This document shows, piece by piece, positions 15,575 to 25,112 of a DNA stretch of 64,000 bases. Location: contig JAXMCW010000001.1 in the NCBI GenBank assembly GCA_046349155.1, forward strand, positions 1,550,001 to 1,614,000, written 5' to 3'. Numbering within the stretch: the first letter of the stretch is position 1; the number at the start of each line of letters is the position of its first letter. A program made the translations under genes and the position numbers. This stretch comes from Alsobacter sp046349155. GTDB taxonomy: Bacteria; Pseudomonadota; Alphaproteobacteria; Rhizobiales; Beijerinckiaceae. The notes under the pieces are model-generated. The model was not told where the DNA came from. It did not search any database and saw only the letters and a program-made list of their open reading frames with translations.

Positions 15575-16855
15575 TCAGGCCGCGTCCAGGGCCGCCTGCA
15601 GGTCGGCGATCAGGTCGCCCTCGTTCTCGATGCCGATCGAAATGCGGATCGTGGCATCGCTCACGCCCAGCCTGTCGCGAACCTCCTTGGGCACGCCGGA
15701 ATGGGTGGTCGAGGCCGGGTGGCAGGCCAGTGTCTCCGTGCCGCCCAGGCTCACGGCAAGTTTGACGACGCGCAGGTTGTTGAGCACCCGGAACGCCTCC
15801 GCCTCGCCGCCGCGCACGTCGAAGGAGAAGGTCGAGCCGGGCGCGGAGCATTGCGCCGCGTAGGTCTTCCCCGCGGGACTGCCCGCGTCGAGGAAACCCA
15901 GATAGTAGACCCGTGCAACCTTGGGATGCGCGGCCAGGAAGCGGGCCACGCCTGCCGCATTGCGGTTTGCGGCCTCGATGCGCAGCACGAGGGTCTCCAG
16001 CGAGCGGGCCAGCATCCAGCAGGAGTGAGGGTCGAGCTGCGTGCCGATGGCGGAGCGCAGGAGCCGGATGGGCCGCACATGGTCCTCGGACCCCAGGGCG
16101 GCCCCGGCGATGAGATCCGAATGCCCGCCCACATATTTCGTGAGCGAGTACAACGAGAGGTCCGCTCCCTGCGCGAGGGGGCGCTGGAAGACGGGCCCCA
16201 GCAGCGTGTTGTCGCAGAGAACCAGGGGCCGGCGGCCCTGCTTCCGGCCGATTGCCTCGGAGATCCGGCGGACGGCGGCGAGGTCGACCAGCGTGTTCAT
16301 GGGATTGGAGGGCGTCTCCACCATGATCAGCGCCACGGGACCGTCCAGCATCGCCGCTTCGGCGGCCTGCGACATCCCGGCCTCGTCCGTGCCGTCGCCG
16401 AGGGGGTGCGCCTTCATGCCGAGATTGGCGAGCGTCTTGGTGATCAGCGTCTCCGTTCCGCCATAGAGGGGCTGGGAGTGCAGGATCACGTCGCCCGGCC
16501 GGGCATGGGCGAGGATGCTGGTGGCGATGGCCGCCATGCCGGACGAAAAGGTAAGGGCGCGCTCCGCCCCTTCGAAGACGGCAAGCCGGTCCTCGACGAT
16601 CTCCGCATTGGGGTGGTTGAAGCGCGAATAGACGAGGCCCGCCTTCTCCCCGGCCGGGAGCTGCTTGCGGCCGGAGACATAGTCGAAGAACGCCTTGCCG
16701 TGCTCGGCGGATTCGAAGACGAAGGTCGAGGTGAGGAAGATCGGTTGCTTGACGGCCCCCTCCGACAGGGCGGGATCGTAGCCGTAGCCCAGCATCAGGG
16801 TTTCGGGGGCGAGCTTGCGCTCGCCGAGCCTGTCCTTGTGGTAGCCGCCCGCCAT
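15575..16855 (-). CDS. Cystathionine gamma-synthase family PLP enzyme
   Basis: This is a pyridoxal-phosphate enzyme of the Cys/Met metabolism family, 426 residues. Typical landmarks are YSRFNHPN near residue 80, the FSSGMAAI helix that contacts the cofactor, YGGTETL, ETPSNP, and the Schiff-base lysine in SLTKYVGGHSD (near residue 238). The C-terminal part has the SLGGTETLACHPASTTH segment usual for gamma-lyases and synthases. The start at 16855 is set by GGAGGA a few bases upstream. Members include cystathionine gamma-synthase, methionine gamma-lyase and O-acetylhomoserine sulfhydrylase; the sequence alone does not separate these. It stands alone, so the context does not help. Confidence 0.88.
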   Translation of the reverse strand: MAGGYHKDRLGERKLAPETLMLGYGYDPALSEGAVKQPIFLTSTFVFESAEHGKAFFDYVSGRKQLPAGEKAGLVYSRFNHPNAEIVEDRLAVFEGAERALTFSSGMAAIATSILAHARPGDVILHSQPLYGGTETLITKTLANLGMKAHPLGDGTDEAGMSQAAEAAMLDGPVALIMVETPSNPMNTLVDLAAVRRISEAIGRKQGRRPLVLCDNTLLGPVFQRPLAQGADLSLYSLTKYVGGHSDLIAGAALGSEDHVRPIRLLRSAIGTQLDPHSCWMLARSLETLVLRIEAANRNAAGVARFLAAHPKVARVYYLGFLDAGSPAGKTYAAQCSAPGSTFSFDVRGGEAEAFRVLNNLRVVKLAVSLGGTETLACHPASTTHSGVPKEVRDRLGVSDATIRISIGIENEGDLIADLQAALDAA

Positions 16856-16940
16856 GGTTCGTCCTCCGATTGCGCCGGGCCTCGACGGGCCCGGCCGGCC
16901 CTCATCATCGCACAATGCGCGGAGGGTTGCGGCGGTCGCC

Positions 16941-18089
16941 TCAGGTCCCCGACACGACCACCAGCCGGCGGACCTCTCCGTTCACGTAGGCCTGGAGGAA
17001 CCGGTCGTAGTTGCGGAAGGAAATGCAGCCGTTGGAGTCGCCGTTCGGTCCCAGCATGAAGGTATGGGCGAGAAGGCCCGCGCGGCCGTGGATGGCCTCG
17101 CTGCCGCCGACCGGGTTGAGCCTGATGGCGCGCACGCCATGGAAAGGCGCCTCTCGCATGGCCAGGTCGTAGGTGTGCGGCGGCGTGGCGCCCTTCATGC
17201 GGATATGCACCGAGCGCGGGTCGTCGCGATGCTCGCCGAGCCCCGAATGGGCTTCCAGCCTCTCGCCGCTCGGCAAGGTCACCGTGCGCGCGGCGATGTT
17301 GTAGACCGCGGTTCCCGCCGTCGGAGCCTGGGACGGCGCGGTGGCGGCAGGCGGGATCGGCAGGCCCAGACGATTATTGCGCGCGACGTCCAGCATCGTG
17401 TCCTGCGGCGTCGCATAGGCGAGCGCGGGCCCGGACGGCTCCTTCTTCATGCCGAAGAGCTTCTCGAAGAAGCTCGGAGCGTCCGGAGGCGGCGCCGCCG
17501 GGTTCAGCGCCAGCCTGGCGCGGCGCGGGGCGGAGGGCTGGGCCAGGCGCGGCCTGTCCGGGACGGGCAGGCTGCGCAGTTCGAACGGGCGGGGGAGGGG
17601 GAGCGGCGCGACGTCTGCCAGGCGCGGCAGCGCCCCGGTCGGCTCGTCCTGGTCCTCGGCATCCTCCTGCAGCAGGTCGGGCGCGACCGCCACGACGGAG
17701 GGCGTGCGCTGCAGGTCTGCCGCAAGGGGTACATGCGAGCCCAGCAGGAGCGGGGCAGCCCCCGTGAGCGGCGCGGGTGCCAGCAGGCTGGCCCAGTCGC
17801 CGGTGGCGTGCGAGGGCGGAACCTCGGTGGCCTGAACGGGTTCGCTCACCGGACGGGCCGGCGGGACGGCGGACGGCGCCGCCTGCGACGGCTGAGCCGC
17901 GTGCGTGACGATGTGGGCGATGGCGGTATCCGCCCGTTCCGACTGCGGCAGCAACTGCGTGGCGCGGAAGGCCCATGATCCCCCGGCGAGAGCCAGGGCG
18001 GGGAGCAGGATCAGCGCGACGGGAGCGCGCCGTCGACGTGGCCGCGGGGGAACGTAGCGCCGGGCGGACAGTCTCGTCGAATGTCTCAT
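16941..18089 (-). CDS. DUF2778 (tlde1-like) envelope protein
   Basis: A protein of 382 residues with an arginine-rich cytoplasmic start, one membrane anchor (VALILLPALALAGGSWAF), a long Pro/Ala-rich region and a C-terminal DUF2778 domain of about 110 residues. That domain has IHGRAGLLAHTFMLGP, the Cys-containing motif SNGCISF, and FLQAYVNGEVRRLVVV. The histidine and cysteine resemble an L,D-transpeptidase/tlde1-type active site, so action on peptidoglycan in the periplasm is likely. In Rhizobiales such anchored, proline-rich versions are common housekeeping genes rather than effectors. It lies divergent from the hydrolase at 18417. The physiological role is not established. Confidence 0.82.
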   Translation of the reverse strand: MRHSTRLSARRYVPPRPRRRRAPVALILLPALALAGGSWAFRATQLLPQSERADTAIAHIVTHAAQPSQAAPSAVPPARPVSEPVQATEVPPSHATGDWASLLAPAPLTGAAPLLLGSHVPLAADLQRTPSVVAVAPDLLQEDAEDQDEPTGALPRLADVAPLPLPRPFELRSLPVPDRPRLAQPSAPRRARLALNPAAPPPDAPSFFEKLFGMKKEPSGPALAYATPQDTMLDVARNNRLGLPIPPAATAPSQAPTAGTAVYNIAARTVTLPSGERLEAHSGLGEHRDDPRSVHIRMKGATPPHTYDLAMREAPFHGVRAIRLNPVGGSEAIHGRAGLLAHTFMLGPNGDSNGCISFRNYDRFLQAYVNGEVRRLVVVSGT

Positions 18090-18416
18090 ACGCGTGAACT
18101 CACCAACTCAGGTCCCGTCCCCCGGTGGACGCGAGCCAAAGGGAAGGCGGACCTGCGCCTTACACATGGGCGCCGGCCGACCAGCCTTGAAGCGAGGTCG
18201 TCAGGGGAACGGACGTCTCAACGTCTGACGGCATCAATTAGCCGCTTGCTTGGTTAATCGTGGGTGAATCCGGGTTGAAAATCTGGAGGCTTGGCCGTAG
18301 GCCGCCTCTGGAGCGCAGGCTCGGCCGGTCTGCGCGCAGGTGCCCGGGGCGCGGACGGCAAGGCGGCGCGGTTGGCGGAGAGCGGCTGGTACAACGTGCA
18401 GGAGAATCCCGCCGCG
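18090..18416. other. Divergent promoter space, no gene
   Basis: This holds the promoters of the DUF2778 gene (minus) and the hydrolase gene (plus). I see a short direct repeat of ACGTCT near 18210 and an AT-richer part at 18230-18260 (ATCAATTAG, GGTTAATCG), but no secure promoter. Confidence 0.35.
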
Positions 18417-19952
18417 ATGACGAGACGTCGCCCGCTCGCCAGAGTCGCGGCCGCGCTCGCCGCGCTCGTCATGATCGGGATCGCCCTCGCGCAACTGAGG
18501 CTCGCGGGGGAGGGCGTCGGCGAGGCGGAGCATGTCCTCGCCGACGGCACGCCGGTGACCCTGTTTCTGCCGGAGCAGGGACCGCCCGGGCCGCTCGTCG
18601 TCGTCGCGCACGGCTTCTCCGGCTCGCGACCGCTGATGCGCTCCTTCGCGCTCGCCTTCGCGCGCAACGGCTATGCCGCCGCCACCTTCGACTTTTCGGG
18701 CCATGGCCGGAACCCGCGGGCGCTCACGGGCAGCATCACCGAAACCGACGGCGCGACGCGGCGGCTCGTCGACGACGTCGCCGAGGTCGCGGCCTTCGCG
18801 CGGTCCTTCGGCGACGGCCGGCTCGCCGTCCTCGGGCATTCGATGGCGTCCGACATCGTCGTGCGGTTCGCCGAGACGCACCCGGAGGTTGGCGCCACGA
18901 TCGCCGTGTCCATGTTCTCTCCCGCCGTGACTGCACAGAGCCCGCGCAACCTGCTGGTCATCGTCGGCGACTGGGAGGGACCCTTGAAGCGCGAGGCTCT
19001 GCGGGTGCTGGGCCTTGCGTCCGGCCCCGCCGGGCCCCGACCCGAGGTGACGCTCGGCGATCCCGGCTCCGGCGCCGCGCGGCGCGTCACCTTCAGCCCG
19101 CACGTCGAGCATGTCGGCGTGCTCTACAGCCGGCACAGCCTGCGCGAAGCGGTGGACTGGCTGGACCAGTCCTTCGCGATCCCCCGCACCCGGCCGCCGT
19201 CGATCCCGGTGCTGGGGCCGTGGGTCCTGGCCCTGCTCGGGGGCGCCGTCCTTCTCGCCTGGCCCGCGGCGAGCCTCCTGCCCGTCGTCTCGCCGCGACC
19301 GGCGGGAGCCTCGCTGGCGTGGCGGCAGGCCTGGGTGCTGGCGCTGCCGCTGGTCGTCACCCCTCTCGTCCTGCGCGTCCTGCCGACCGAGATCCTACCC
19401 GTGCTGGTGGGCGACTACCTGGCGGCGCATTTCTTCCTTTACGGGATCGTCTCGATGTTCGCGCTGCTGGCCGCGCGGCGCTCCCTCCATCCGTTCCGAG
19501 GCCCGGCCGTCTCCGTGGGGGCGCTCGCGGGCGCGACGGCCGCCGTGCTGGCCTACGTCGCCATCGCCCTGTTCTGGCCGCTTGACGCCACCGTGGCGTC
19601 GTACGTCCCGGGGCGGCACAGGCTCTTCCTGCTGGCGGCCATGCTGGTGGGGACGCTGCCCTATTTCCTGGCGGACGAGTGGCTGACCCGTGGCGAGCAC
19701 GCGGCCCGCGGCCTCGCCTTTGCGTCCAAGGCGGCCTTCCTGGCCTCGCTCGGGCTCGCGGTGGCGCTGGACCCGGGCCGCCTCTTCTTCCTCATCCTCA
19801 TCGTCCCGGTGATGGTTCCCTTCTTCCTCGCCTTTGGGCTGATCAGCCGGTGGACCTACAGGCGCACGAACTCGCCGCTGGTCGGCGGTCTCGCCAACGC
19901 GGTGATCTTCGCCTGGGCCATCGCGGTGACGTTCCCGCTGCTGGCGCGCTGA
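18417..19952 (+). CDS. Alpha/beta hydrolase with multi-span membrane C-terminus
   Basis: A two-part protein of 511 residues. After one N-terminal membrane segment comes an alpha/beta hydrolase domain with VVVAHGFSGSRPLM (near residue 62), DFSGHGRN and the nucleophile elbow GHSMAS (near residue 142). From about residue 260 on, several hydrophobic helices follow (WVLALLGGAVLLAWP, LPLVVTPLVLRVLP, and at least five more), so the C-terminal half is an integral membrane domain. ATG 18417 is chosen because the hydrophobic N-terminus starts there and AGGAGA lies before it. The fusion suggests a lipid- or polyketide-like substrate handled at the membrane, but this is only inference. No partner gene is adjacent. 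Confidence 0.78.
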   Translation: MTRRRPLARVAAALAALVMIGIALAQLRLAGEGVGEAEHVLADGTPVTLFLPEQGPPGPLVVVAHGFSGSRPLMRSFALAFARNGYAAATFDFSGHGRNPRALTGSITETDGATRRLVDDVAEVAAFARSFGDGRLAVLGHSMASDIVVRFAETHPEVGATIAVSMFSPAVTAQSPRNLLVIVGDWEGPLKREALRVLGLASGPAGPRPEVTLGDPGSGAARRVTFSPHVEHVGVLYSRHSLREAVDWLDQSFAIPRTRPPSIPVLGPWVLALLGGAVLLAWPAASLLPVVSPRPAGASLAWRQAWVLALPLVVTPLVLRVLPTEILPVLVGDYLAAHFFLYGIVSMFALLAARRSLHPFRGPAVSVGALAGATAAVLAYVAIALFWPLDATVASYVPGRHRLFLLAAMLVGTLPYFLADEWLTRGEHAARGLAFASKAAFLASLGLAVALDPGRLFFLILIVPVMVPFFLAFGLISRWTYRRTNSPLVGGLANAVIFAWAIAVTFPLLAR

Positions 19953-20114
19953 TGTCCTCGCCGCGCCCCTTCGGCGCTGGGCCCAACTGACGCAGGGCGA
20001 AGCTCCGTAGTGGGGCGGACTTGGCTCGCGGGGGGCTCATGGCCTATACGCCCGCCGTGCAGTGCGGGCCGCGCCCGCCATGGACAAGCGAAGCTCAGGC
20101 TTCCCCAACCCTCG

Positions 20115-21935
20115 ATGGGACAGGTCTTGAACCGGGTGCTCACACGCTGGCGTGGCCGAATGGGCCGGCCTCAACTCTTCGTTCTTTTCGCGCTGTCGGC
20201 CGTCGTCGCCCTGGCGGTGACGCTATGGGTGTCGCACGGACGCCCGGCCGAGATGTCCTATTCGGCCTTCAATCGGGCCGTGGCGGCCGGGGAGGTGGGG
20301 AGCGTCACCGTCGGAGACCACGGGCTCTCCATCGACCGCAAGGATGGCGGCGCGGCCGTCGTTCGGCTGCCCTCGGGCTGGCTCGACACGGCGTTCCTCG
20401 ACAAGCTCGCCGCGGCCGGCATCGACGTGAAGACGGGCGGGCAGGACTGGGACGTGGTCGGGCTCGCAGGCACGCTCGCATCGCTGCTCGTTCTGGGGAT
20501 CGTCGGCTGCGTGGTGGCGCTCCAGTTCGACCTGACGGGACGGCTCTCCTGGCCGGCGGTCGCGGGGCCCGTGGCCGAGCGCTTCGATGACGTGGCCGGG
20601 CTGCAGGAGCCCAAGGCCGAACTCGCGGAGATCGTGACCTTCCTGAAGAACCCGGAATCCTTCGACAGGGTCGGCGCCAGGGCTCCGCGCGGCGTCCTGA
20701 TGGTCGGGCCGCCGGGCACCGGCAAGACCCTGCTCGCCAAGGCGCTGGCGGGGGAAGCGGGCGTCGCCTTCATGGCGGTGGCGGGCAGCGAGTTCTCGGC
20801 CGCCTTCGTGGGCGTCTCCAAGGGACGCGTGGCGCGCCTGTTCCGCGAGGCACGCAAGCGGGCGCCCTGCATCCTCTTCATCGACGAGATCGATTCGCTC
20901 GGCAAGAAGCGCGGGGCCGGCGCATCGGCCGCGGATCGCGAATACGACACGACGCTGAACCAGCTTCTCGTGGAGATGGACGGATTCGACGCCCGCAGCG
21001 GGGTCATCGTGGTGGGCGCGACGAACCGCGTCGACGTGCTCGACCAGGCGCTGCTGCGCCCCGGGCGCTTCGACCGGCAGGTCCACGTCGCGCTGCCCGA
21101 CGTCCAGGGCCGCGCCGCGATTCTGGCCGTGCACGCGGCCAAGGTGAAGCTCGGCGCTGGGGTCGACCTGCTCACCGTCGCGCGCGGCACGCCGGGCTTC
21201 TCGGGCGCGGAGCTCGCCAACCTCGTCAACGAGGCCGCCGTCTTCGCGGCGCGCGAGGGGGCGGCGGACATCGGCGAGCGTCACTTCGAGCGCGCCCGGA
21301 CCAAGATGCTGATCGGCCTGGAGCGCCGCAGTCTCGTGCTCGACGAGCAGGAGCGCCGGCTGGTCGCCGTCCATGAGGCAGGGCACGCGCTGTGCGCGAG
21401 CCTCGTCCCGGCTGCCGACCCCGTGCATCTCGCCACGATCATCCCGCATGGCGGCGCGCTCGGCATGGTCATGCGCCTGCCGGAGAAGGACAGGCTCTGC
21501 GTGCCACTGGACAAGTTGCGCGCCGACCTGGTCGTCGCGATGGGGGGCAGGGCCGCGGAGGAGGCGGTCTTCGGGCCGGCCCGGGTGACGACGGGCGCGG
21601 CCGCCGACATCGCCTTCGCCACCGATCTCGCCCGTCGCATGGTGGCCGAATGGGGCATGGGGCCGAACCGGCGCATGATCCGCGTCGACCTTCGGGACGG
21701 CTCGCTGCCGGCCAGGGATCAGGACGACGTGGCGGGCATCGTCGAGGAGGCCTATGCCGGCGCCCGGGCGCTCATGGACGAGCATCGCGCGGCGCTCGAT
21801 CGCCTCGCGGGCGCGCTGCTCGAGCGCGAGACCCTGGACGGCGCGGCGGTGCGGCGCATCGTGGCGCGCCCGCCCCTGGTGCTCACCATCGCCGCCGACG
21901 ACGTCCACGAGCCCCACGCTTCGCCGACGGCCTGA
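20115..21935 (+). CDS. FtsH-family AAA protease (divergent paralogue)
   Basis: A membrane-bound ATP-dependent zinc protease of the FtsH type, 606 residues. Two N-terminal membrane segments (about 17-36 and 116-135) flank a short periplasmic domain. The AAA module has Walker A GPPGTGKT (about 198-205), pore motif FVGVS, Walker B ILFIDEID (about 252-259) and the arginine-finger region LLRPGRFDRQ. The protease has the zinc motif HEAGH (about 420-424) and the distal VTTGAAADI-ATDLARRMV segment. It lacks the usual setting of the main ftsH (no tilS or folP beside it) and carries NRVDVLD where most FtsH have NRPDVLD, so I take it as a second, divergent copy. The start is not certain: ATG 20160 is also possible. 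Confidence 0.87.
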   Translation: MGQVLNRVLTRWRGRMGRPQLFVLFALSAVVALAVTLWVSHGRPAEMSYSAFNRAVAAGEVGSVTVGDHGLSIDRKDGGAAVVRLPSGWLDTAFLDKLAAAGIDVKTGGQDWDVVGLAGTLASLLVLGIVGCVVALQFDLTGRLSWPAVAGPVAERFDDVAGLQEPKAELAEIVTFLKNPESFDRVGARAPRGVLMVGPPGTGKTLLAKALAGEAGVAFMAVAGSEFSAAFVGVSKGRVARLFREARKRAPCILFIDEIDSLGKKRGAGASAADREYDTTLNQLLVEMDGFDARSGVIVVGATNRVDVLDQALLRPGRFDRQVHVALPDVQGRAAILAVHAAKVKLGAGVDLLTVARGTPGFSGAELANLVNEAAVFAAREGAADIGERHFERARTKMLIGLERRSLVLDEQERRLVAVHEAGHALCASLVPAADPVHLATIIPHGGALGMVMRLPEKDRLCVPLDKLRADLVVAMGGRAAEEAVFGPARVTTGAAADIAFATDLARRMVAEWGMGPNRRMIRVDLRDGSLPARDQDDVAGIVEEAYAGARALMDEHRAALDRLAGALLERETLDGAAVRRIVARPPLVLTIAADDVHEPHASPTA

Positions 21936-21980
21936 CGGCGCGGACCCGCCTCGCTGCGGCCGCCACAAGGGCGGACGCGT

Positions 21981-22229
21981 TCACGGCGACAGGACGAGAC
22001 GCATTCCGGCGAGGACCGCGGCGACCGCAGTGGCGAGAGCCGCCCGGGAGTTGAGGATCTGCGTGCGGTTGAGCGCCGTCACGATGCGGTTGATGTCATG
22101 CGCATCGAGCTCCTCGCGCGTGTCCATGCGGCGCAAGCGCTGGCCGCTCGCCTTCCACCAGAGGAAGGCCGAGGCGAGAGCGGTCACGACGATCGCGAAA
22201 TCGAGGACAAGGCGGGCGAGAGACAGCAC
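21981..22229 (-). CDS. Small membrane protein, unknown
   Basis: I do not recognise this protein of 82 residues. It has a hydrophobic N-terminal segment (LVLDFAIVVTALASAFLWW), a charged middle (DTREELDAHDINRIVTALNRTQ) and a second hydrophobic segment at the end (ALATAVAAVLAGMRLVL). This gives two membrane helices joined by an amphipathic loop, a layout common in rhizobial small membrane proteins. It lies between the FtsH paralogue (convergent) and the GNAT gene (same strand). Confidence 0.62.
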   Translation of the reverse strand: MLSLARLVLDFAIVVTALASAFLWWKASGQRLRRMDTREELDAHDINRIVTALNRTQILNSRAALATAVAAVLAGMRLVLSP

Positions 22230-22321
22230 GGAGGACGGGCTCCTGGGCCGGCGAGGGCGGGGTGACGCTCAGGGATCATGGTCCGCGCCACCCGCCAAGC
22301 TTTGGCTCGGGGCTCCGGGCT

Positions 22322-22810
22322 TTACAAGCGCCTCAGCATCACGAGGGCGTCGACAAGGCCGAGCTTCGGGTGCCGGAAGGCCTCCGGCAACCTGCCCACG
22401 ACCTCGAACCCCATGGACGCCCAGAGGGCGACCGCGCGCTCGTTCGTGCTGACGACGAAGTTGAACTGCATGGCCCGGAAGCCCTGTTTCCGGGCGAGAT
22501 CGAGGGAATGGAAGGCCATCGCCCTCGCGACGCCGCGACCGGTCTCTCCTGCGCGGGTGACATAGCCGCAATTCGCCACGTGGGACCCGCCGCCCCGCTG
22601 GTTGGGATGAAGGTAGTAGGTGCCGATCACCCGTCCCCCGTCTTCGGCCACGTAAACACCGTGGTCGCCGCCGAGCCAGAAGGCGAGGGCCTCGTCGCGG
22701 GTCCAGTCCCTCGGGAGGGCATAGGTTTCCCCCGCCCGCAGAACCGGCTCGAGAATCTCCCAGAGGGCGTCCTCGTCGTCAGCCTGGGCGGCGCGGATGT
22801 GGAGTGTCAT
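22322..22810 (-). CDS. GNAT family N-acetyltransferase
   Basis: An acetyl-CoA-dependent acetyltransferase of 162 residues, the normal size of the family. The start IRAAQADDEDALWEIL is the usual first strand and helix, YVAEDGGRVIGTYYL is the central sheet, GRGVARAM matches the acetyl-CoA pyrophosphate-binding motif A (R/QxxGxG/A), and MQFNFVVSTNERAVALWASMGF is motif B. The ATG at 22810 is chosen because the domain begins there, although the frame is open far upstream. The substrate is unknown; this subgroup resembles enzymes acting on small amines or toxins such as phosphinothricin. Confidence 0.85.
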   Translation of the reverse strand: MTLHIRAAQADDEDALWEILEPVLRAGETYALPRDWTRDEALAFWLGGDHGVYVAEDGGRVIGTYYLHPNQRGGGSHVANCGYVTRAGETGRGVARAMAFHSLDLARKQGFRAMQFNFVVSTNERAVALWASMGFEVVGRLPEAFRHPKLGLVDALVMLRRL

Positions 22811-23197
22811 GGCAGGCGGTCCGCCAGTCGATCGGAAGTCGGGGCGGCACCCTAGACCGGCGGGCGCGACAGCGAAACCCGCGCCGAACGCCTGGTGTCG
22901 GGCGTGCGCCACCTGTCCGGGCGGCCGCAGCTTCGCATCCGCGCTTCCCCGCGGTCCGTCACGCCAGCCTCGGGTGCGCACCTCCGGGACGTGGACGCCC
23001 GGGCCGTTGCCGACTTCGTCATGGCCTGTGGGCCGTTCCTCCCGGGCCACGCCCGTCGCGAGGTGCACGCGGCCATCAGGCAGGCGGGGGAGGGGACACG
23101 CGTTCGCGAAACACCGGATTGCGCGGCCCGGGCGGGACTGTCGAAATGGCGGGGGAAACATCCGCGACGGAGGCGGGCTATGGCAGGCGGGGAAACC
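22811..23197. other. Spacer between GNAT and alcohol dehydrogenase genes
   Basis: I see no gene that I can support on either strand; the open frames are high-GC shadows. Promoters of the two divergent genes should lie here. The GGAGG at 23169-23173 would serve an alternative start of the next gene at ATG 23180. Confidence 0.35.
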
Positions 23198-24181
23198 ATG
23201 ACGGCCATGGTGCTTGACCGGCCCGGCGCCGCGCTGCGCCTCGAGACCCGGCCCGTACCCGCGCCCGGCGGCGGCGAGGTGCTGATCGCCGTCGAGGCCT
23301 GCGCCGTCTGCCGCACGGACCTTCACGTGGTCGACGGAGACCTGCCCGACCCCGCATTGCCGCTCGTGCCGGGGCACGAGATCGTCGGCCGCGTCGCAGC
23401 CCTCGGGCCCGGGGTGGGCGGGCTGCAACGGGGAGACCGGGTCGGCGTGCCGTGGCTCGGCCATGTCTGCGGCCATTGCGCCTATTGCGCGCAGGGTCGC
23501 GAGAACCTCTGCGACGATCCGCGCTTCACGGGCTACACGCGCGACGGCGGCTTCGCGACCCACGTGGTGGCCGACGCGGGGTTCGTCTTTCCCCTGGGCG
23601 GCATGCACGATCCCGTCGCGGCCGCGCCGCTGATGTGCGCGGGTCTGATCGGCTGGCGCTCGCTCGTGAAGGCCGGATCCGGACAACGCATCGGCCTCTA
23701 CGGGTTCGGGGCCGCCGCGCACATCATCGCGCAGGTCTGCCGCGCGCAGGGCAGGACGATCTACGCCTTCACGCGGCCAGGCGACGGGGAGGCCCAGGAT
23801 TTCGCGCGCGCCCTCGGCGCCGCCTGGGCCGGCGGCTCGGACGAGGCCCCGCCGGAGCCGATGGACACCGCGATCATCTTCGCCCCGATCGGCGGCCTCG
23901 TGCCCGCGGCTCTCTCCCATCTGCGCAAGGGCGGGCGGCTCGTCTGCGGCGGGATCCACATGAGCGACATTCCGTCCTTCCCCTACAAGCTGCTCTGGGG
24001 CGAGCGCGAGATCCTCTCGGTGGCCAACCTGACTCGGCAGGACGGGCGCGACTTTCTCCGCGTGGCCGCGGAGATCGGCATTCGCACGACGACCCGGACC
24101 TATCCGTTCGCGGCCGCCAACGCGGCGCTGGACGACCTGCGGGCCGGCCGCCTGCAGGGCGCCGCCGTCCTCACGCCCTGA
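23198..24181 (+). CDS. Zinc-binding alcohol dehydrogenase
   Basis: A medium-chain dehydrogenase/reductase of 327 residues that would oxidise alcohols or reduce aldehydes with a nicotinamide cofactor. Catalytic zinc ligands are in CAVCRTDLH and GHEIVG (about residues 32-62); the structural zinc site is CGHCAYCAQGRENLC (about 90-104). The cofactor segment GLYGFGAAAHIIAQVCRAQG and the following FTRPGDG are like the zinc-dependent subfamily in which the usual GxGxxG is altered. ATG 23180 is an equally possible start, with GGAGG 6 bases before it. It is monocistronic. Confidence 0.88.
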   Translation: MTAMVLDRPGAALRLETRPVPAPGGGEVLIAVEACAVCRTDLHVVDGDLPDPALPLVPGHEIVGRVAALGPGVGGLQRGDRVGVPWLGHVCGHCAYCAQGRENLCDDPRFTGYTRDGGFATHVVADAGFVFPLGGMHDPVAAAPLMCAGLIGWRSLVKAGSGQRIGLYGFGAAAHIIAQVCRAQGRTIYAFTRPGDGEAQDFARALGAAWAGGSDEAPPEPMDTAIIFAPIGGLVPAALSHLRKGGRLVCGGIHMSDIPSFPYKLLWGEREILSVANLTRQDGRDFLRVAAEIGIRTTTRTYPFAAANAALDDLRAGRLQGAAVLTP

Positions 24182-24350
24182 CGTTTCCGGGCGCGGTCGC
24201 ACGCAGGCGTGACCGGGGCTGCACGTAGAGCGTGGCATGCCTGCGCGCATCACTACTTGCCATCGGACCGCAACCCCTGCATTTTGACTGGAACGAACGT
24301 CAGCGGATGAGGGGCGAACCTCAGACCGTTGCGGCAAGGGAGCGAGACGC

Positions 24351-25112
24351 ATGGCCGGAGCCATCTATCCGGACTTGAAGGGCAAGTCCGTCCTCGTGAC
24401 GGGCGGGGGCAGCGGCATCGGTGCGGCGATCGTGCGCGCCTTCGCGCGCCAGGGCTCCAAGGTCGGCTTCATCGATATCGCGGACGGCCCGTCCCGGGCG
24501 CTGGTCGAGGAGCTGCGCGGTTCCGGCGCGACCGTCCATTTCGAGCATGCGGACCTGCGCGACATCGAGGCGCTGCGCCGCGCCATCGAGTCGATCCGGG
24601 CCGCTCACGGCCCGGTCACGGTGCTCGTCAACAACGCCGCCCATGACGAGCGCCACGCGACCGAGACGGTGACGCCCGACTACTTCGACGACCGGGTGGC
24701 GGTGAACCTCAAGCATCAGTTCTTCGCCTCCCAGGCCGTGCTGCCCGACATGAAGGCGGCGGGCGGGGGCTCGATCATCTGCTTCGGCTCGATCTCTTGG
24801 ATGGCGAGCATGGGCGGCATGGCGGTCTACACGGCCTGCAAGTCGGCCGTGCTCGGCCTCGTCCGGTCGCTGGCGCGAGACTACGGGCCCTACAACATCC
24901 GGGTGAACTCGATCGCCCCGGGCTGGATCATGACGGAGCGCCAGCTCTCGCTGTGGCTGACGCCCGAGGCCGACGAGATGCGCCGCAAGGCGCAGTCGAT
25001 CGAGCGCAAGCTGGTCCCCGACGACGTGGCGCGGGTGGCGATCTTCCTGTCGTCGGACGAGGCGTCCGCGGTCACCAACCAGTCCTACGTCGTCGACGGC
25101 GGCTGGGTCTGA
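24351..25112 (+). CDS. SDR-family sugar dehydrogenase (probable)
   Basis: A short-chain dehydrogenase of 253 residues. The Rossmann motif is TGGGSGIG (about 17-24), followed by NNAA (about 93-96), a catalytic Ser in FGSISWM, YTACK with the catalytic Tyr and Lys (about 160-164), and the typical end VTNQSYVVDGG. Directly downstream and on the same strand are the genes of a sugar ABC importer, so oxidation of the imported sugar (an aldose to its lactone, as in D-xylose, L-arabinose or galactose dehydrogenases) is likely. The exact sugar cannot be read. It starts the probable operon; the ATG is preceded by GGGAGCGAG. Confidence 0.85.
   Translation: MAGAIYPDLKGKSVLVTGGGSGIGAAIVRAFARQGSKVGFIDIADGPSRALVEELRGSGATVHFEHADLRDIEALRRAIESIRAAHGPVTVLVNNAAHDERHATETVTPDYFDDRVAVNLKHQFFASQAVLPDMKAAGGGSIICFGSISWMASMGGMAVYTACKSAVLGLVRSLARDYGPYNIRVNSIAPGWIMTERQLSLWLTPEADEMRRKAQSIERKLVPDDVARVAIFLSSDEASAVTNQSYVVDGGWV

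Noticed and set aside
22811..24364. Long minus-strand extension upstream of the GNAT gene
   Set aside because: It is the antisense of the alcohol dehydrogenase; the GNAT domain begins at ATG 22810.
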